Notes under the pieces: model-generated
Told to the model about the DNA's origin: nothing
The model's input: only the letters and a program-made list of their open reading frames with translations
Databases searched by the model: none
Shown: positions 33,107 to 35,394 of the stretch, one piece after another
Layout of the letters: each line of letters opens with the position of its first letter
Position numbering within the stretch: position 1 is the stretch's first letter
Translations under genes and position numbers: made by a program
NCBI RefSeq assembly: GCF_016429215.1
Contig: NZ_JAELUH010000058.1
Location: 1 to 35,394 of the forward strand
DNA: 35,394 bases
Direction: 5' to 3'
Origin: Herbaspirillum sp. ASV7
GTDB lineage: Bacteria; Pseudomonadota; Gammaproteobacteria; Burkholderiales; Burkholderiaceae_D

Positions 33107-33169
33107 TGAAATGGAATAAGATGACCATCCGGTTTCCGACGGGGAGCAAGCAGGCTCCCTGCCATTTCA
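33107..33169 (+). promoter_or_regulatory. Nested inverted repeats in the leader of the thiolase gene
   Basis: TGAAATGG (33107-33114) is inverted as CCATTTCA (33162-33169). Inside lies GGGAGC/GCTCCC (33142-33147 with 33154-33159). The structure ends a few bases before the AAAAGGAG ribosome binding site and could affect translation. The surrounding 161-base gap has no obvious promoter boxes. Confidence 0.4.
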
Positions 33170-33185
33170 ATAAAAGGAGCGAGTT

Positions 33186-34361
33186 ATGGATGATGTGGTC
33201 ATTGTCGCAGCACAGAGAACGGCGATCGGCAAATTCGGCGGGTCCTTGTCGAAGATTGCGGCGGCCGATCTCGGTGCGCAAGTCATCAAGGCCTTGCTGG
33301 CCAAGACCGGCATCAAGCCCGAATCGATCAGCGAAGTCATCCTGGGTCAGGTACTGACCGCGGGCCTGGGCCAGAACCCGGCGCGCCAGTCGGTGATCAA
33401 GTCCGGCCTGCCCGACATGGTCCCGGCCTTCGTGGTGGGCAAGGTCTGCGGCAGCGGCCTGAAGGCAGTGCAGCTGGCGGCCCAGGCCATCCGTTGTGGT
33501 GACGCCCAGATCGTCATCGCCGGCGGCCAGGAAAACATGAGCGCCTCGCCCCACGTCCTCAACAATTCGCGTGACGGCTTCCGCATGGGCGACGCCAAGC
33601 TGACCGACACCATGATCGTCGACGGCCTGTGGGACGTCTACAACCAGTACCACATGGGTATCACCGCCGAGAACGTGGCCAAGAAGTTCGAGATCAGCCG
33701 CGAAGAGCAGGACGCCTTCGCCGCCGCTTCGCAGAACAAGGCCGAAGCCGCGCAAAAGGCCGGCAAGTTCAAGGATGAGATCGTCCCCATCGAGATCAAG
33801 GGCAAGAAGGAGACCGTGGTCTTCGACACCGACGAGTTCGTCAAGCACGGTGTGACTGCTGAAGCGCTGAGCGCCTTGCGTCCGGCCTTCGACAAGGCCG
33901 GCACGGTGACGGCCGGCAATGCCTCGGGCATCAACGACGGCGCCGCCGCCGTGGTGGTGACCTCGGCCAAGCTGGCAGCCGAGCTGGGCCTGCCGGTGCT
34001 GGCCAAGATCAAGTCCTATTCTTCGGCCGGCCTGGATCCGAGCATCATGGGCATGGGCCCGGTGCCGGCATCGCAGCTGACCCTGAAGAAGGCCGGCTGG
34101 ACCGCGCAGGACCTGGACCTGATGGAAATCAACGAAGCCTTCGCCGCGCAAGCCATTGCGGTGAACAAGCAGATGGGCTGGGACACCAGCAAGATCAACG
34201 TCAACGGCGGCGCCATCGCGCTGGGCCACCCCATCGGCGCCTCCGGCTGCCGCGTGCTGGTGACCCTGTTGCACGAGATGGTGCGCCGTGACGCCAAGAA
34301 GGGTCTGGCAAGCCTCTGTATCGGTGGCGGCATGGGCGTGGCGCTGGCGGTGGAGCGTTGA
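33186..34361 (+). CDS. Acetyl-CoA C-acetyltransferase (biosynthetic-type thiolase)
   Basis: Condenses two acetyl-CoA to acetoacetyl-CoA (or cleaves it), feeding polyhydroxybutyrate synthesis or ketone/acid catabolism. 391 residues, the usual PhaA/AtoB length. The nucleophile Cys88 is in [11 protein letters not shown]; His348 in [17 protein letters not shown] and Cys378 in [14 protein letters not shown] complete the active site; NEAFAAQA is the oxyanion-hole loop. A strong AAGGAG lies nine bases upstream of the ATG. No phaB or phaC is adjacent, so the pathway is open and I give no symbol. It ends at a very strong bidirectional terminator. Confidence 0.94.
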   Translation: MDDVVIVAAQRTAIGKFGGSLSKIAAADLGAQVIKALLAKTGIKPESISEVILGQVLTAGLGQNPARQSVIKSGLPDMVPAFVVGKVCGSGLKAVQLAAQAIRCGDAQIVIAGGQENMSASPHVLNNSRDGFRMGDAKLTDTMIVDGLWDVYNQYHMGITAENVAKKFEISREEQDAFAAASQNKAEAAQKAGKFKDEIVPIEIKGKKETVVFDTDEFVKHGVTAEALSALRPAFDKAGTVTAGNASGINDGAAAVVVTSAKLAAELGLPVLAKIKSYSSAGLDPSIMGMGPVPASQLTLKKAGWTAQDLDLMEINEAFAAQAIAVNKQMGWDTSKINVNGGAIALGHPIGASGCRVLVTLLHEMVRRDAKKGLASLCIGGGMGVALAVER

Positions 34362-34402
34362 GCTACTAGCGTGTAGCCAGCAGCCATTAGTCTGTCGTGT
34401 TT

Positions 34403-34444
34403 CAATGAAGAAACGCCGGCTTGCGAGCCGGCGTTTCTTCATTG
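34403..34444. terminator. Bidirectional terminator between the thiolase and the convergent dehydrogenase
   Basis: A perfect 18-bp stem (34403-34420 with 34427-34444), extendable by one pair around a TGCG loop. It has AAGAAA on one arm and TTTCTT on the other, so each strand carries a T-rich exit. It lies between convergent genes, 11 bases from the stop of the minus-strand gene. Confidence 0.92.
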
Positions 34445-34454
34445 CGCATCGACC

Positions 34455-35394
34455 TCATCCGATGCGGCGCAGGTAGCTGCTGTCGACCTGGTTGATATCC
34501 GGGCAGGCCAAGAGCGCCAGCACGCGATCGACCTCGCTGCGCAGGATCTCCAGGGCGCGCTCGGCGCCGGCCTGTCCACCGGCGGCCAGACCGTAGGTGG
34601 TGGCGCGGCCCAGCAATACGGCATCGGCGCCCATGGCGATGGCCTTGACGATGTCGGCACCACGGCGAAAGCCGCCATCGAGCATCACCGCCAGCTGTCC
34701 CTTCACTGCGGCCACGACCTCGGGCAGCACATCCATGGTCGATAGCGCACCGTCGAGCTGTCGCCCGCCGTGGTTGGACAGCACGATGCCATCCACACCG
34801 ACCTGCACCGCGCGCTGGGCATCCTTGACATGCATCACCCCCTTGAGCACCAGCCGGCCCGGCCAGATGCCGCGCAGCCATTCGACGTCGTGCCAATCCA
34901 GTGCCGGCGAGAGCGACTGGCCGAGGATGGCGGCGGCGGCGCCGCGCACGCTGGTCTGCCCCTTGGGCAGCAGGTCGCCCAGGTTGGCAAAGTGGGGAAA
35001 GCCATGGGGGTAGAGGATGTCGAACATCCAGCGCGGATGGGCGAGCACGTCCAGCTTGTTGCGCCAGTCCAGCCTGCGCGGACCGCTGAAGTTGCGTACA
35101 TCCCATTCGCGCTTGCCATAGACGGCACTGTCAGTGGTCAATACCAGGGTGCCGATTCCGGCCGCCAGTGCTCGACGCGCGATGCTGGCCACGAAATCGC
35201 GGTCGCGATACAGATAGACCTGCTGCCACACCTGGGCACCCGAGCGCCGTACCACCTCTTCCAGCGCGGTGGTGGACACATTGGTCAACACGAAAGGCAC
35301 GCCTGCCATGTGGGCCGCACGCGCCATGGCCACATCGCCTTCGCGCGCCAGCAGGCCGCTGAAGCCGGTGGGACCGATCAGGAAAGGCGAGGCG
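34455..35394 (-). CDS. FMN-dependent alpha-hydroxy-acid dehydrogenase (L-lactate/mandelate type; N-terminus beyond window)
   Basis: The C-terminal 313 residues of an FMN enzyme of the L-lactate dehydrogenase / mandelate dehydrogenase / glycolate oxidase family, which oxidises 2-hydroxy acids to 2-oxo acids. The frame stays open through the right edge (FLIGPTGFSGLLAREGDVAMARAA), so the N-terminus is missing. Key parts are WQQVYLYRDRDF, LVLTTDSAVYGKREWDVRNF, the FMN-binding lysine in LVLKGVMHVKDA, the catalytic His in LSNHGGRQLDGALSTMDVLPEV and the phosphate site MLDGGFRRGADIVKAIAMGADAVLLGR. The block PHGFPHFANLGDLLP is like the membrane-associated LldD/MdlB branch. The exact substrate cannot be decided. 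Confidence 0.92.
   Translation of the reverse strand, partial: ASPFLIGPTGFSGLLAREGDVAMARAAHMAGVPFVLTNVSTTALEEVVRRSGAQVWQQVYLYRDRDFVASIARRALAAGIGTLVLTTDSAVYGKREWDVRNFSGPRRLDWRNKLDVLAHPRWMFDILYPHGFPHFANLGDLLPKGQTSVRGAAAAILGQSLSPALDWHDVEWLRGIWPGRLVLKGVMHVKDAQRAVQVGVDGIVLSNHGGRQLDGALSTMDVLPEVVAAVKGQLAVMLDGGFRRGADIVKAIAMGADAVLLGRATTYGLAAGGQAGAERALEILRSEVDRVLALLACPDINQVDSSYLRRIG

Noticed and set aside
34288..34476. Small plus-strand frame over the end of the thiolase gene and the terminator
   Set aside because: It overlaps the thiolase gene in another frame and runs through the long terminator stem, and has no ribosome binding site.

Overview
The window is high-GC, densely coded chromosomal DNA of a betaproteobacterium. 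Gene content and order look most like Oxalobacteraceae, probably Herbaspirillum or a close relative. Pointers are a Burkholderiales-type trimeric porin, the FmdB-family / DUF502 / aspS run, the nudB / endonuclease-phosphatase / clsB run, and cyaY divergent from lptM-lysA. The genus is an inference; no rRNA or other marker is present. I see no tRNA, rRNA, CRISPR array, transposase, phage or plasmid gene.

Layout. 1-1265 is the end of a branched-chain amino-acid ABC transporter operon (livG, cut by the window edge, and livF). 1519-5229 is putA, a bifunctional proline-to-glutamate enzyme without its own DNA-binding domain, preceded by an AT-rich promoter region with a direct repeat. 5438-7606 is hslV-hslU plus a small basic protein, behind a good sigma-32-like promoter and a 12-G tract. 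7923-9095 is a major porin. 9638-11179 is a Sel1-repeat protein with an unrecognised C-terminal region. 11206-13359 (minus) is a TonB-dependent siderophore receptor with a likely Fur box and a G-quadruplex motif upstream. 13587-14524 (minus) holds an orphan GspG-like pseudopilin and cyaY. 14574-16171 is lptM-lysA. 16479-17384 is a membrane-anchored coiled-coil protein of unknown function, and 17601-19061 a sodium:solute symporter.

19260-23359 is a trehalose operon, otsB - GH15 hydrolase - otsA. It makes trehalose from UDP-glucose and glucose-6-phosphate and also carries a hydrolase that might act on trehalose or alpha-glucans. 23525-26460 is an FmdB-type zinc ribbon protein, a DUF502 membrane protein and aspS. 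26521-30435 (REP-like element, MHS-family transporter, amidohydrolase, LysR regulator) looks like an accessory cassette placed between aspS and the nudB - endonuclease/phosphatase - clsB block (30487-33024). 33186-34361 is an acetyl-CoA acetyltransferase. It converges, over an 18-bp-stem bidirectional terminator, on an FMN-dependent alpha-hydroxy-acid dehydrogenase that runs off the right edge.

Most genes are ordinary core metabolism or stress functions, and I found no convincing new multi-gene system. The observations most worth checking are the putA operator-like repeat, the hslVU promoter with the adjacent G12 tract, the G-quadruplex next to the Fur box, the degenerate orphan pseudopilin, the GH15 gene in the trehalose operon, and the REP-like element beside the transporter/amidohydrolase/LysR cassette.
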